A stretch of 64,000 bases of DNA from NCBI GenBank assembly GCA_963839095.1, contig CAWIUF010000008.1:1-64000 (forward strand), in the 5' to 3' direction. The position numbers and the translations under genes were made by a program. Below are positions 26,446 through 36,313 of the stretch, in pieces; within the stretch, counting starts at the first letter, position 1; every line of letters starts with the position of its first letter. Under the pieces are notes generated by a model. The model did not search any database. It was not told the DNA's origin and saw nothing but the letters and a program-made list of their open reading frames with translations. The DNA comes from Palsa-504 sp963839095. Its GTDB lineage: Bacteria > Actinomycetota > Actinomycetes > Streptosporangiales > Streptosporangiaceae.

Positions 26446-26802
26446 CGGCCCGCGGATGGCGGCCAGGTAACCCAGCAGGGCGTCGCGGTTACGGCTCAGG
26501 CAGTCGATGCGCCGCCCGAGCCGGCTCGGCCTCGCGTTCCAGCAGCTCCGCCGTGTCCGCGGTCAGGCACTGCGCGGGCAGGTGGATGCCGCCGCCGAGG
26601 AACGGCAGGATCTGGCGGATGATCTCGGTGGTGAGGCCGGCGTCGAGCAGCCCCCGGATCTGCTCGACCGGCTGGCGTCGGCCGCGCTGTAACTGCGGTA
26701 CCCGCTGGCGTCCCGTTCGGGGTGCAGCAGGTCCTGCTCCTCGTAGTAGCGCAGCAGCCGGGCGGGGACGCCCGTCCGGGCGGACAGCTCACCGATCCGC
26801 AC
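26404..26802 (-). CDS. MerR-family regulator, one frameshift
   Basis: ATG 26802: MRIGELSARTGVPARLLRYYEEQDLLHPERDASGYRSYSAAD is a complete MerR winged helix. The frame shifts near 26690, and the rest (VEQIRGLLDAGLTTEIIRQI, LPFLGGGIHLPAQCL, RIDCLSRNRDALLGYLAAI) is the family's second helix-turn-helix and coiled coil, with a stop at 26404. It is divergent from an MFS exporter over an 8-bp inverted repeat, so it probably controls that exporter and itself. Confidence 0.78.
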
Positions 26803-26821
26803 CGGTCGCTCCCAGGATTTG

Positions 26822-26841
26822 CCTTCACACTAATGTGAAGG
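26822..26841. promoter_or_regulatory. MerR operator between merR and MFS genes
   Basis: CCTTCACA-CTAA-TGTGAAGG, a perfect 8-bp inverted repeat, lies in the 48-bp gap between the divergent MerR and MFS genes, where it would overlap both promoters. Confidence 0.6.
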
Positions 26842-26850
26842 TCGGAGCCA

Positions 26851-28061
26851 TGGCCGGAATGCTTCCCGATGCGTTTCCCTGGACGGGCCTGCTGGCCCTG
26901 GCCACGGCGGCCTTCACCGACGTGACGACCGACCTGCTCCCGGCCGGGCCTGCTGCCGCAGATGAGCAGCGGCCTGCACGTGCCCGAAGCGCGGGCCGGG
27001 CTGCTGGTCAGCGCGTTCGCGGTCGCCTCGGCGCTGGCCGCGATCCCGGTCACCGCGGCCCTGCGGGGGCTGCCCCGGCGGCCCGTGCTGCAGGTGGTGC
27101 TGGCCGGCTTCGCGCTGCTCGACGCGGTCACCGCGATCTCGCCCTGGTATCCGCTGACCTTCGCGGCCCGGCTGCTGGCGGGCGTCATGGGCGGCACGCT
27201 GTGGTCGATGCTGGCCGGCTACGCGGCGCGGATGGTGCCGGCCGCCCAGCGCGGCCGCGCCATCGCGGTCGTCCTGGGCGGCATCACCGTCGCGCTGTGC
27301 GCCGGCATCCCGGCCGGGGCGGCGCTGGCGGGCCTGCTCGGCTGGCGGGCCGTCTTCGGCCTGCTGGCGGCCGTGGCGCTGCTGCTGGTGCCCTGGATCC
27401 GGGAGCCAGGTCCCCGCCCTCGGCGGCGAGCCCGCCGGCGCCGGCCGGCGTCCCGCTGCGCCAGGTGGCGTCCGGGCCCGGGCGTGCCCGCCGTCCTCGC
27501 CGTCACCGTGCTGCTGCTCACCGGGCACCAGGCGATGTACACCTACCTCGCCCCCTTCGCCCCGGGCCGGGCCGGGCTCGTCCTGCTGGTGTTCGGCGTG
27601 GCGACCGTGGCCGGGATCTGGATCGCCGGCATCGCCGCCGACCGGTACCTGCGGCCAGCCCTGCTCACCGCCATGGCCATGATCGCCGCCGCGATGACGG
27701 CCCTGGGCCTGGCGGGGCGCCAGCCGGCCGCGCTGCTGGCCGCGGCGGCGCTGTGGGGCGCGGCGTTCGGCGGGGCGCCGGCGCTGCTGCAGACGGCGCT
27801 GATCGACGCGGCCGGCCCGGCTCGCGCCGACGTGGCGACCGCCCTGCAGACCACGGTGTACAACGCCGGCATCGCCGCCGGGTCACTGGCCGGCGGCCTG
27901 GTCCTCGGCCGGGCCGGCCGGCCGGCCTGCCCTGGGTCACGCTGGCGTTCAGCGCCGCCGCGCTGGGCATGGTCGCGGTCGCGCGCCGGCACGCGTTCCC
28001 CGCCGCCCGGCCGGGTAGTCGGCGCCCTGACGCAGCGAAATCAGCACACCCGCCCCCTTGA
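26851..28061 (+). CDS. MFS transporter (DHA1-type drug exporter), frameshifted
   Basis: The pieces MAGMLPDAFPWTGLLALATA, then LLPQMSSGLHVPEARAGLLVSAFAVASALAAIPVTAALRG, FAARLLAGVMGGTLWSMLAGYAARMVP and GVPAVLAVTVLLLTGHQAMYTYLAPF in the second half give twelve expected helices. Frame changes lie near 26945, 27405 and 27930. LLAGVMGGTLWSM and the preceding loop correspond to the motif C/antiporter region of the DHA1 family (AraJ/CmlA-like). Divergent from MerR across a dyad; probable role is export of a cationic or hydrophobic compound sensed by that MerR. Confidence 0.72.
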
Positions 28062-28117
28062 CGAGGCGGGCACGGGCACGATTAATACATATTGCCGATA
28101 AGAAGACAGGAGCAGGC

Positions 28118-28912
28118 GTGCCCACTTTCAGCGGAGTAACCGGACAGGTCTACTACAAGGCCTGGCGCGTCCCGGCCCCCAGCGCCGCGACGGTGGTCTT
28201 CCTGCACGGCTTCGGCGAGCACTCAGGCCTGTACCACCGGTACGGGAACGCGCTGAACGCCGCCGGGATCGACCTGTGGGCGCTCGACGAGATCGGCCAC
28301 GGGCTCACCGAGGGCGACCGGGCCGTCATCGGGTCGATCGACGACCTGGTGGAGAACGGACGCCGGCTGACCGCCATCGCCGAGGCGGCGCAGCCGGGAC
28401 GGCCGGCCTGGCTGGCCGGGCACTCGCTCGGGGCGGCCGCCGCCGCGGTGTCGGCGGCCCGGGACCCGGGCCGGTACGCGGGGCTGATCCTGTCCGGAGC
28501 GGCGATCTCCCCGCTGGACTGGGTGGCCGGGCTCGCCGACCCTGATGCCCCGGACCTTGACCTGGACCCGGCCGGCCTGTCCGGTGATCCCTTCTACCTG
28601 GACGAGCTGGCCTACGATCCGCTGGCGTTCACCAGCGCGGCCGGCGCCCGCAGCCTGGCCACCGTGCTCCCGGCGGCCTGGGATGAGCTGGCGGCCGGCT
28701 TCGGGCAGGTGACGCTGCCCGTCTTGTTCGTGCACGGCTCGGACGACCCGGTGGTGCCGGTCGGCCCACGCCCGGGAGTGGGCGGCCGGCTGAAGCGGGC
28801 CCGCCTGGCCGAGTTCCCCGGGGCCCGCCACGACATCCTGAACGAGACCGTCCACCGCGACGTGGCCGCGGCCGTCACCGGGTTCGTCCTGTCCGGCGGC
28901 GCGGCGGCCTGA
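28118..28912 (+). CDS. Alpha/beta hydrolase (monoacylglycerol-lipase-like)
   Basis: 264 residues from GTG 28118, with AGGAG upstream. The oxyanion motif VVFLHGFGEHSGLYHRYGNAL and WALDEIGHGLTEG match the Hydrolase_4/serine aminopeptidase S33 group. The nucleophile elbow is LAGHSLGAAAAAV (Ser about 106), the acid is in VLFVHGSDDPVVPVGP and the His in FPGARHDILNETVHRD. Complete triad, no signal peptide, so cytosolic esterase/lipase. Family members hydrolyse monoacylglycerols or lysophospholipids. Confidence 0.85.
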   Translation: MPTFSGVTGQVYYKAWRVPAPSAATVVFLHGFGEHSGLYHRYGNALNAAGIDLWALDEIGHGLTEGDRAVIGSIDDLVENGRRLTAIAEAAQPGRPAWLAGHSLGAAAAAVSAARDPGRYAGLILSGAAISPLDWVAGLADPDAPDLDLDPAGLSGDPFYLDELAYDPLAFTSAAGARSLATVLPAAWDELAAGFGQVTLPVLFVHGSDDPVVPVGPRPGVGGRLKRARLAEFPGARHDILNETVHRDVAAAVTGFVLSGGAAA

Positions 28913-28962
28913 GGCCCGGCCGGACGGGGAATAGCGGCGCGGCGGCGGCGGTTGGCGCGGTC

Positions 28963-29593
28963 GTGACGGAACAGGCGGAAATAGAAGACGTGCAGTTCTG
29001 GTTCGATCCGCTGTGCCCCTGGGCCTGGATCACCTCCCGCTGGATGCTGGAGGTCGAGAAGGTCCGGCCGGTGCGCACCGACTGGCGGATCATGTCGCTG
29101 GCCTACCTCAACCTGATCCAGCATGAGGGCCAGGGCCTGAACGAGGAGTACCTGGAGCGGATGAGCAAGGCCTGGGGGCCGATCCGGGTCGTCGCGGCCG
29201 CCGCCCAGCACAGCGGCACCGACATCCTCGGGCCGCTGTACACCGCGATCGGCACCCGGCTCCACAACCAGGGCCGTCGCGAGGACCCGCAGGTGATCCC
29301 CGAGGCCCTGGCCGAGGTGGGCCTGCCCGCCTCGCTGGCCGCCGCCGCGGACAGCGACGAACTCGACCAGCTCATCAAGGACTCGCACAACGAGGCCTTC
29401 GACCAGGTGGGCATCGACGTCGGCACCCCGGTCATCCGCATCGCCGGGAACACCATCTTCGGCCCGGTCATCACGCCCGCGCCGCGCGGCGAGGCGGCCG
29501 GACGGCTGTACGACGGCGTGGCGCTGGTAACCGGGCACCGACGGCTTCTTCGAGCTCAAGCGGAGCCGGGACCGCAAGCCCTCGTTCGAGTAA
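28963..29593 (+). CDS. DsbA-family thioredoxin-fold protein (mycothiol-dependent nitroreductase-like), one frameshift
   Basis: From GTG 28963: DVQFWFDPLCPWAWITSRWMLEVEK holds the C-P-W-A motif in place of a redox CxxC, typical of actinobacterial DsbA-like proteins annotated as mycothiol-dependent. The helical insertion and TPVIRIAGNTIFGPVITPAPRGEAAGRLYDG with the cis-Pro region (T-P-V) follow. A shift near 29535 connects to TDGFFELKRSRDRKPSFE at 29593. About 208 residues. Likely a cytosolic mycothiol-dependent reductase/transferase; substrate unknown. Confidence 0.78.
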
Positions 29594-29696
29594 GCCGACG
29601 GTTCTGGCATCGCGTTGCCGGCTCCCGGTGCGCGACGGGTCCGTCGTGTGTTACTTCTTGGCACACGCACGTTGGCCCGGACACGAGGTGACGCGA

Positions 29697-31406
29697 TGCC
29701 AGATCGTCCGTTCGAGCTCGACCAGACCGGCACGGTAGCCAGGGTCCGGCTGCGGGGCACCTCGGTGCTCTCGTCGCCGATGCTGAACCGGGGCACGGCG
29801 TTCACGCTGGCCGAACGGGAGGCGCTCGGGCTCACCGGGCTGCTGCCCGGCGGCGTCTCGACGATCGAGGGGCAGCTGCGCCGGGTCTACGCGCAGTACC
29901 TGCGCCAGCCCGATGACCTGGCCAAGAGCCTGCACCTGGGCCAGATCCGGAGCCGCAACGAGGTGCTGTTCTACCGGCTGCTGGCTGAGCACATCCACGA
30001 GATGCTGCCGATCGTGTACACCCCGACGGTGGCGACCGTGATCGAGCGGTACAGCCTGGAGTTCGCCCGCCCGCGCGGGGTGTACCTGTCGGTGGATCAC
30101 CCTGACCAGGTGGAGACGGCCTTCCGCAACTACGGGCTGGAAGCCGACGAGGTGGACCTGATCGTCGCCACCGACTCCGAGGGCATCCTGGGCATCGGCG
30201 ACTGGGGGGTGGGCGGCATCGCGATCGCGGACGGGAAACTGGCCGTCTACACCGCGGCGGCCGGGCTGCATCCCCGCCGGGTCATCCCGGTCGTGCTGGA
30301 CACCGGGACCGACAACGAGGCCCTGCTGGCCGAGGACATGTACCTGGGCGCCCGGCACCCGCGGGTCCGTGACGAGCGGTACGACCAGCTGATCGACGCC
30401 TACGTCAGCGCCGCGGCCAAGCTGTTCCCGCACGCGATGCTGCACTGGGAGGATTTCGGCGCCGCCAACGCCCGCCGGATCCTGCTGAAGTACGCCGACA
30501 GCTACTGCACGTTCAACGACGACATCCAGGGCACCGCCGCCGTGGTGCTGGCCGCCGCGCTGGGCGCCACCCGGGCCGCGGGCACGGCCATGCGCGACCA
30601 GGTGATCGTGATCCACGGCGCGGGCACGGCCGGGATCGGGATCGCCGACGCGCTGCGGCAGGTCATGATCGACGACGGGCTCAGCCCGGCCGAGGCCATG
30701 ACCCGGTTCTACGCCCTCGGCAGCAAGGGCCTGCTCGCCGAGGGCTACCCGGGGACGCTGCGCGACTTCCAGGTGCCGTACGCCCGGACCGCCGCGGAGG
30801 TGGCCGGGTGGGAGCGCGACGCGGACGGGCGCATCGGCCTGGCCGAGGTGGTGACCCGCGCCCGTCCCACCATGCTGATCGGGACCTCCACCCAGCCCGG
30901 GGCGTTCTCCGAGCCGATCGTCACCGAGATGGCCCGGCTACGCCGAGCGCCCGGTCATCATGCCGCTGTCCAACCCGACCTCCCGCTCCGAGGCCCAGGC
31001 CGCCGACCTGATCGCCTGGACCGGGGGCCGGGCCCTCATCGCGACCGGCAGCCCGTTCCCGCCGGTGACCTACGGCGGGGTCGAGTACCAGGTCGCCCAG
31101 GCCAACAACGCGCTCATCTTCCCCGGCCTCGGGCTCGGCGTCACCGTCGCCCGGGCCCGCCGCGTCAGCGACGCCATGCTGGCCGCCGCGGCCAACGCGC
31201 TGGCCGGGCTGGCCGACGTCACGAGCCCCGGCGCGGCCGTGCTGCCGCCGGTCACCAGCCTGCGCGAGGTATCCGCGGCGGTGGCCGAGGCGGTGGCCCG
31301 GGCCGCGGTGGCGGAGGGACTGTCCGAGGTCCCGCTCGACGGGCTGGCCGGGCGGGTCCGCGCGGCCATGTGGAAGCCGGCCTACCCCGCGGTGGAAGCC
31401 ATCTAG
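29697..31406 (+). CDS. NAD-dependent malic enzyme, one frameshift
   Basis: About 567 residues joined. It decarboxylates malate to pyruvate with NAD+. AFTLAEREALGLTGLLPGGVSTIEGQ at the N-terminus, LPIVYTPTVATVIERYS with the active-site Tyr, and DSEGILGIGDWGVGGIAI are signature sequences of the large (about 560-residue) malic enzymes. WEDFGAANARRILLKYAD and TFNDDIQGTAAVVLAA carry the metal ligands (Glu-Asp, Asp-Asp). The NAD domain starts VIHGAGTAGIGIADAL. One shift near 30940, after MARL, continues as RPVIMPLSNPTSRSEAQAAD to the stop. Start chosen at ATG 29697, the only one that fits the family N-terminus. Confidence 0.9.
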
Positions 31407-31410
31407 CCCG

Positions 31411-31919
31411 GTGCCGTGGTCGGTGCACGCGATCCCGCTGCCGGACGGCGACCAGCCGTGCGACCTGTGGGTCGACGCGGACGGCGGCCTGGCGACCCGG
31501 CCGGTGCCCGGTGCGGAGCCGCTGCCGGGCCGGTACGTCGCGCCTGGCCTGGTGGACGCCCACGCCCATCCCGCCGTGGCACCGGGGCGGCCGCGGCGGC
31601 GCCGAGACGCTGGACGAACTGGCCGGGTGGGCGGCGGCCGGGGTCACCCTGGTCCGCGATACCGGATCCCCGGGCGGGTCGGTGCTCGGCCTGGGCCTGC
31701 GCCCCGGGATGCCGCGGCTGCAGGCCGCCGGGCGGTTCCTCGCCCCGGCCGGGCGCTACTTCCCCGCCCTGCTCCCCGAGGGGGTCCCGGAGCAGCGGCT
31801 GGCCGAGCTGGCCGTGGCCGAGCTGGCCCGCGGTAGCCGCTGGGTGAAGGTGATCGCGGATTTCCCTCCCGTCGACGGCGGGAAGCCGTCCGGGACGCGG
31901 CCCTGACATACTCACTAAC
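31411..31919 (+). pseudogene. Amidohydrolase, 5' part, interrupted by the IS element
   Basis: GTG 31411 starts five bases after the malic enzyme stop. WSVHAIPLPDGDQPCDLWVD, RYVAPGLVDAHAHPAVAPG (metal-binding H-x-H of the amidohydrolase superfamily) and, after one shift near 31590, AETLDELAGWAAAGVTLVRDTGSPGG are a normal imidazolonepropionase/prolidase-like beginning. The text DAALTYSL runs into the IS end at 31920. On the other side of the IS it resumes as AVEAMTAAVRAVLAAG (33589-33640) and then stops matching. So the gene was split by the insertion and its remaining two-thirds were lost. Confidence 0.65.
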
Positions 31920-33582
31920 CCGACTTGGCTCAATAGTGCGCACTGGATCTTGGTGGATCCGGCTGAGGATTTGATGGAGTTCGCTGGTCAGCGGGTCAGC
32001 GGCGGTGAGGACGTGGTTTCCGGCCTGGATCTGGATGGTGCGGAAGCGGCGGGCGGTCTTGACGAATTTCCTGATGGGCCAGCCGGTCTGTGCCTCGATC
32101 CACCTGCTGACGGCCAGGGCGGTGAACACGATGGTCAGGTGCGCGTCGATGGACTCGCGCTGGTGGTGGCAGATCGGTCTGGCCTGCAGGTCGTGCTTGG
32201 ACATCCGGAACGCTTTCTCGATCCGCCAAGAGCTGGTGGTAGGCGCTGATCACGAACTCCGCGGTGACCGGGGTGCCGTCCGGGCAGGCCGCCAGGTTAG
32301 TGATGTAGCCCTTCAGCCCGGCCAGGGCCCGGGCCTTAGCCTCGAGGCCCGGTTCACGCGGGTTGGTCGCCCCGGCCAGGGAGATGAACCGGTTCCGCTT
32401 GACCGGCGACCTGTCCGGCGACGGCCTTCTCGGCCTTGGCGACCTGCTCGTCGATCCCGCGCAGGGTGCGGCGGGCCCGGTCGGCGCGGTACTGGCAGTA
32501 GATGACCTTGTCCCGGCGCTCGTCGGTTCGCGCCCGGCGCGGCCAGGGCTGGGTGAAGATCTGCCCGTCGGCGAGGTCCTGGCCGGGGTGCTCGCGCCGC
32601 CACTGCGCGACCGCGTAGGGCACGTCGGGGATCCTGGCGCCCAGGATGAACGACAGCCCGGCCTCCTCGATCGCCTTCTGGTTAGCCTCAGAGACCATCC
32701 CGGCGTCAGCGACGACGGTGACGTCGGGCAGCTGGTGGGCGGCCATGAACGCCGTATGATCGGCAGCATCGTCGTGGTCTCGGCCTTGTTGCCCTCAAAC
32801 GCCTCGACCATCAGCGGGAACCCGCTGCATCGGTGAGCAGCCCGACGGTGATCTGCGGTTCCAGGCGGCGTTCCTTGGAGAACCCGGGCTCGCGGAACCC
32901 GTCCCCGGCATCGGTCTCGAAATACAGCGTGGTGACGTCGAACAGCACCAGGCTGGCCGGGCCCAGGCCGGGCGTGCGCGGCGCACGCCGCGGCCAGCTT
33001 GCTGCCGCCACGACAGCCTTGGCATAGGCCGGCAGGCGCCGCTTGAGCGTCGCATATGACGCCGGCTCCACCCCGGCCTCCTCCAGCACTCGCAGGCTGT
33101 CCAGCTTGCTGGCCGGCTCGATGATCCGTGCCAGCACCAGCTGGCGGAACACCTCATCGCCCGCCGGCGGCCCGGGCGAAGCCGAGCACGTCGTAGGCGC
33201 GGCGCCAGCGCATCCAGCAGGTGTCCCATCCGCGAGGACGTGATCGGCAGCGGCCCGCCCGGGCCCTCCCGCCGAACCCCGGGCCGGGGTCCAGCTCGCC
33301 CTGCCCGGCCGCCAGGCGCTGCCGCGCGACGGCCTTCAGCATCTCCAGCTCGGCGTCGTCATGGGCCGAGCCGATGTGCTCGATGTCCCGTGATCCCCGG
33401 CGCGAGGAGTGCACGATCTGCACCGCTCTGGCCCCTGATGCCGTCTTCACCGTCCGCAGGTACGGAGACACGAGCCCACTTTACGGCCTGATTTAGTGCG
33501 CAGATCCGGGCTTCCAGAACCGGGAACCCGCAGGTCAGCGTCACGAGCCCGCCGTAACCCCGTGATCGTGAGCCAAGTCAGG
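31920..33582. mobile_element. IS1634-type insertion sequence
   Basis: 1663 bp. Terminal inverted repeats contain the perfect 11-mer GACTTGGCTCA (31922-31932; as TGAGCCAAGTC at 33569-33579). Both sides carry ACTAAC (31914-31919 and 33583-33588), a 6-bp target duplication, and the flanking amidohydrolase frame is continuous across the insertion. The element encodes one transposase on the minus strand. Length and duplication size agree with the IS1634 group of IS elements. Confidence 0.82.
31950..33471 (-). pseudogene. IS1634-family transposase, several frameshifts
   Basis: From ATG 33471: MSPYLRTVKTASGARAVQIV and IEHIGSAHDDAELEMLKAVA are the standard N-terminus. FRQLVLARIIEPASKLDSLRVLEEAG, LVLFDVTTLYFETDAGDGFREPGFSKERR (first catalytic Asp in the DDE domain), FPLMVEAFEGNKAET, VVADAGMVSEANQKAIEEAG (second Asp), RFISLAGATN and the C-terminal MSKHDLQARPICHHQRESIDAHLTIVFTALAV (catalytic Glu region) are all present but spread over at least four frames. 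Either an inactive copy or indel errors; all domains remain readable. Confidence 0.78.
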
Positions 33583-33588
33583 ACTAAC

Positions 33589-33642
33589 GGCCGTCGAGGC
33601 AATGACCGCCGCGGTGCGTGCTGTCCTCGCCGCAGGCCGTCC
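33589..33642 (+). pseudogene. Amidohydrolase, fragment after the IS element
   Basis: AVEAMTAAVRAVLAAG directly continues the frame of 31411-31919 when the IS and one copy of ACTAAC are removed. The homology ends within 50 bases at the convergent CHAT gene, so the rest of the gene is deleted. Confidence 0.5.
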
Positions 33643-36259
33643 TCAGGCGCCGAGGGCCATGAAGGAATGCGCGGTCGCCTCGGCGCTCGGGTCGTCGCCG
33701 ACCGCCCGGCGCGCAGCCAGGAGCGCGTCGGCGAGCGGCGCGCCTCGCTGCAGGGCCTCGTGCAGAGCCAGCATGAGCGGCACCACGGCAAGGTCGTTGA
33801 CGGGCAGGATGCTGGCCACGATCCCGGCCGCGCCGAGCGGCACCAGGCTGCTGACCAGCCCGAGCAGCTCGTCGGCGCCCACCGGGGCGGCCATCCCGGA
33901 GTCGCAGCCGGCCAGGATCAGCCGGTACGGCGCGCGGCCGAGCCGCTCGAAGTCGTGCACGATCAGCGGCCCGTCGTCGAGCAGGATGGACGAGAACATG
34001 GGGTTGTCCGCCCGGAACAAGCCGTGGGCGGCGATGTGCGCCAGCCATGCGCCGTCCAGGGCGCCGAGCACCGCCTCGGCCGTCGCGCTACCGCGGCCGA
34101 GCATCATCGCGCCGGGATAGCGGGCGCGCAGCGCCTCGACCTCCGCTCCCTGAGTCGCTAGCCCGGGCCCGACCACGAGGGCGGTGCGGTGCGGGGACGG
34201 CGGCGTCATCCGGCGCGCCCGCAGCCAGGTCGCCGCGGACGGCGCCACCGTCACGGCCCGGTCGCGCAGCGACGGCATGAGCGTCCACGGCACCGCCCGG
34301 AGCCGGCCGGAGGGACGATCACGACCGGGCCGTCCCCGAGGCCGACCACCGCATCGCCGAGCAGGGAGTCCTCCAGTTTGGCGCCCCGGTGCTTGAACAC
34401 CAGCTCGTCTCCGGGCTGCACGCGCCCGCGGGCCAGGCGGCGCAGCACGAACCGGGTCATCTCGACCTCGCGCTCGGGGACGGGTCCCAGGGTATGCAGG
34501 CGCACCCGCCGGCCCGCGACGACGACCGCGTGCAGCACGCCGTCCACCGTGACCAGCTCGATCAGCGTGCTCGGCCCGAGCTCGGCGAACAGCTCGTCCA
34601 GGTCGAACTGGCCGTCACCGGCCCACTGACTGCCGGGCAGCCGACGCGTGCGGGCCTGGACCTCCGCCTCGAGCCGCCGCCGGTCGCGCTCCAGGGCGTT
34701 GCGGCGAGTGGCGCCCATTTCGGTATCCCCGGGAGCCGGCTCACACTGCGCAGCGCCTCGAGCTCGGCCGCCAGTTTCTTGTCCTCGGCCGGCGGCGCGC
34801 TCCGCGCGGCCAGGGCGGTCGCCCGCCACCGCTCGCTCCAGAACAGCAGCCGACGGGCGTCACGGCGCCGGAGCGCGTCGCGCTGGGCCAGCGTGGCGAG
34901 CTCCGCGCCGTGCGCCGTGCCATACGCACGCAGCTCGGTGGCCCCGAGCCGCATCTGGTGCTCCTCCAGGGCGTCGAGACCGCGCGCGCACGCGGCGACC
35001 GTGGCCCGGGGGTTGCCCCGCGCTTCGGCCTGTATGGCCCGGGCCAGCCAGGCCACGCTCCGGGGCAGCGGCGCCCCGCGACGGCGGGACCGCGCTACGC
35101 GCTCGAGATGCAGATCGGCCTGCGCCACGCTCCCCCGGGTCAGCGCTATACGCCCTGCCAGCAGGTGTGCCTGCAGCGCCTCGTCGGCCCGGAAGCCCTT
35201 AAGGTCGACGGCGACCTGCTCGACGTACCGGAAGAGCGCCAAGGAATGCTCGCCCACTGCGTACCTGGCCTCGGCGAGGACGAGGCCGACGCGCGCCTCC
35301 CAGTGCGGTCGGCCCTGCCTCCGGAATAGCCGGCGTGCCTGGCCGGCCCGGTCTCTGGCGGCGGCAGGGTGGCCGGCGGCAAAGGCGGCGATGGCGGCGG
35401 CAAAGAGCAACTCCGCTTGCTTGTACGCGATACCGCCTGCCGGAGGAAGCCGGCTTAGTGCGCTGCTTGTTTCGTCGGCCGCTTCTGACGCCAGCCCAGC
35501 GGCCAGTAGCGCCAGGCAGCGGTCGACGAAGAAGTCCGGGTTGGTCTCGCCGAGCGCGTCGTAGCGATTCGCTGCCTCGTCGAAACAGGCGAGCGCCTCG
35601 GGAAGATCGCCGCGGATGAACGCCACGCATCCGCTGTTGTTCCGGGCCTTGGCGTACTCGTACTCCTGCCCGCTGGTGGCGAACAGTTCTTCGGCACGAA
35701 TGTAGTCCGCAGCCGCCCGCCCGGGAAGCCCGAGCCCGAGAAAGACCTCGGCTCGGTGTGTCAGCGACCGAGCTTCCCACACCGTGTCACCAGTCCGGCG
35801 GAAATAAGGCAGAGCGCGGTTCAGGTCCTGAAGCGCTTCGTGAAAACGGCCTAGTTCCCTGAGGGCCGAGGCACGCCGCATGAGCACCCTGCCGGTCAGA
35901 TCCCCGCGAGAGGCCGCCACCGCCTGGTCCAGTATGCTCAGTCCCTGCCGGCTGCGCCCGGTCCACGCCAGGGCCAGGCCCAAAGTGGCCTGCACGTCGA
36001 CCTCGCGCTCGGGCCGTCCGGACGCGCGGGCCGTCGTCAGACCCTTCCTCAGCTCGACGATCGCTCCCGGAAGGTCGCCGCGGTCACGCAGGACGATACC
36101 GATCGCGTGATGTGCCAGCGAGGCCTCGTAGGCGCTTGGATGGCCGACGAGCACGGAGCGCGCGGCGACCAGGGCATCCTGTGGCCGGGACAAAGTAAGC
36201 GCCAGCAGCTCGGCCGGATCAGACGGCGCGTTCCCTGTATCAGGATCTCCCGGTTTCAC
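33643..36259 (-). CDS. TPR-CHAT domain protein (caspase-like protease), two frameshifts
   Basis: About 870 residues joined. The N-terminal 500 residues are tetratricopeptide-like helical repeats (ASLAHHAIGIVLRDRGDLPGAIVELRKGL, SLTHRAEVFLGLGLPGRAAADYIRAEELF, NNSGCVAFIRGDLPEALACFDEA). The C-terminal CHAT domain has the catalytic His in WLAHIAAHGLFRADNPMFSSI and the Cys in YRLILAGCDSGMAAPVGADE, followed by GAAGIVASILPVNDLAVVPLML. Frame changes lie near 34735 and 34310. It is divergent from a subtilase gene over about 54 bases. Some CHAT proteases act as regulated death or defence effectors (for example Craspase with type III-E CRISPR). The exact start is uncertain; GTG 36259 is used, longer versions would overlap the subtilase. 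Confidence 0.8.
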
Positions 36260-36313
36260 TCCGATAATGCTAGACAGTTCCCGCCACCAGACAACAGGGA
36301 GTGGGGAATAGCT

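Noticed and set aside
26553..28061. One long plus-strand ORF of about 500 residues across the MerR/MFS region
   Set aside because: Its first third is Arg/Ala/Pro-rich antisense text of the MerR gene and part of the rest is a shifted reading of the MFS gene; motifs support the two genes with frame breaks instead.
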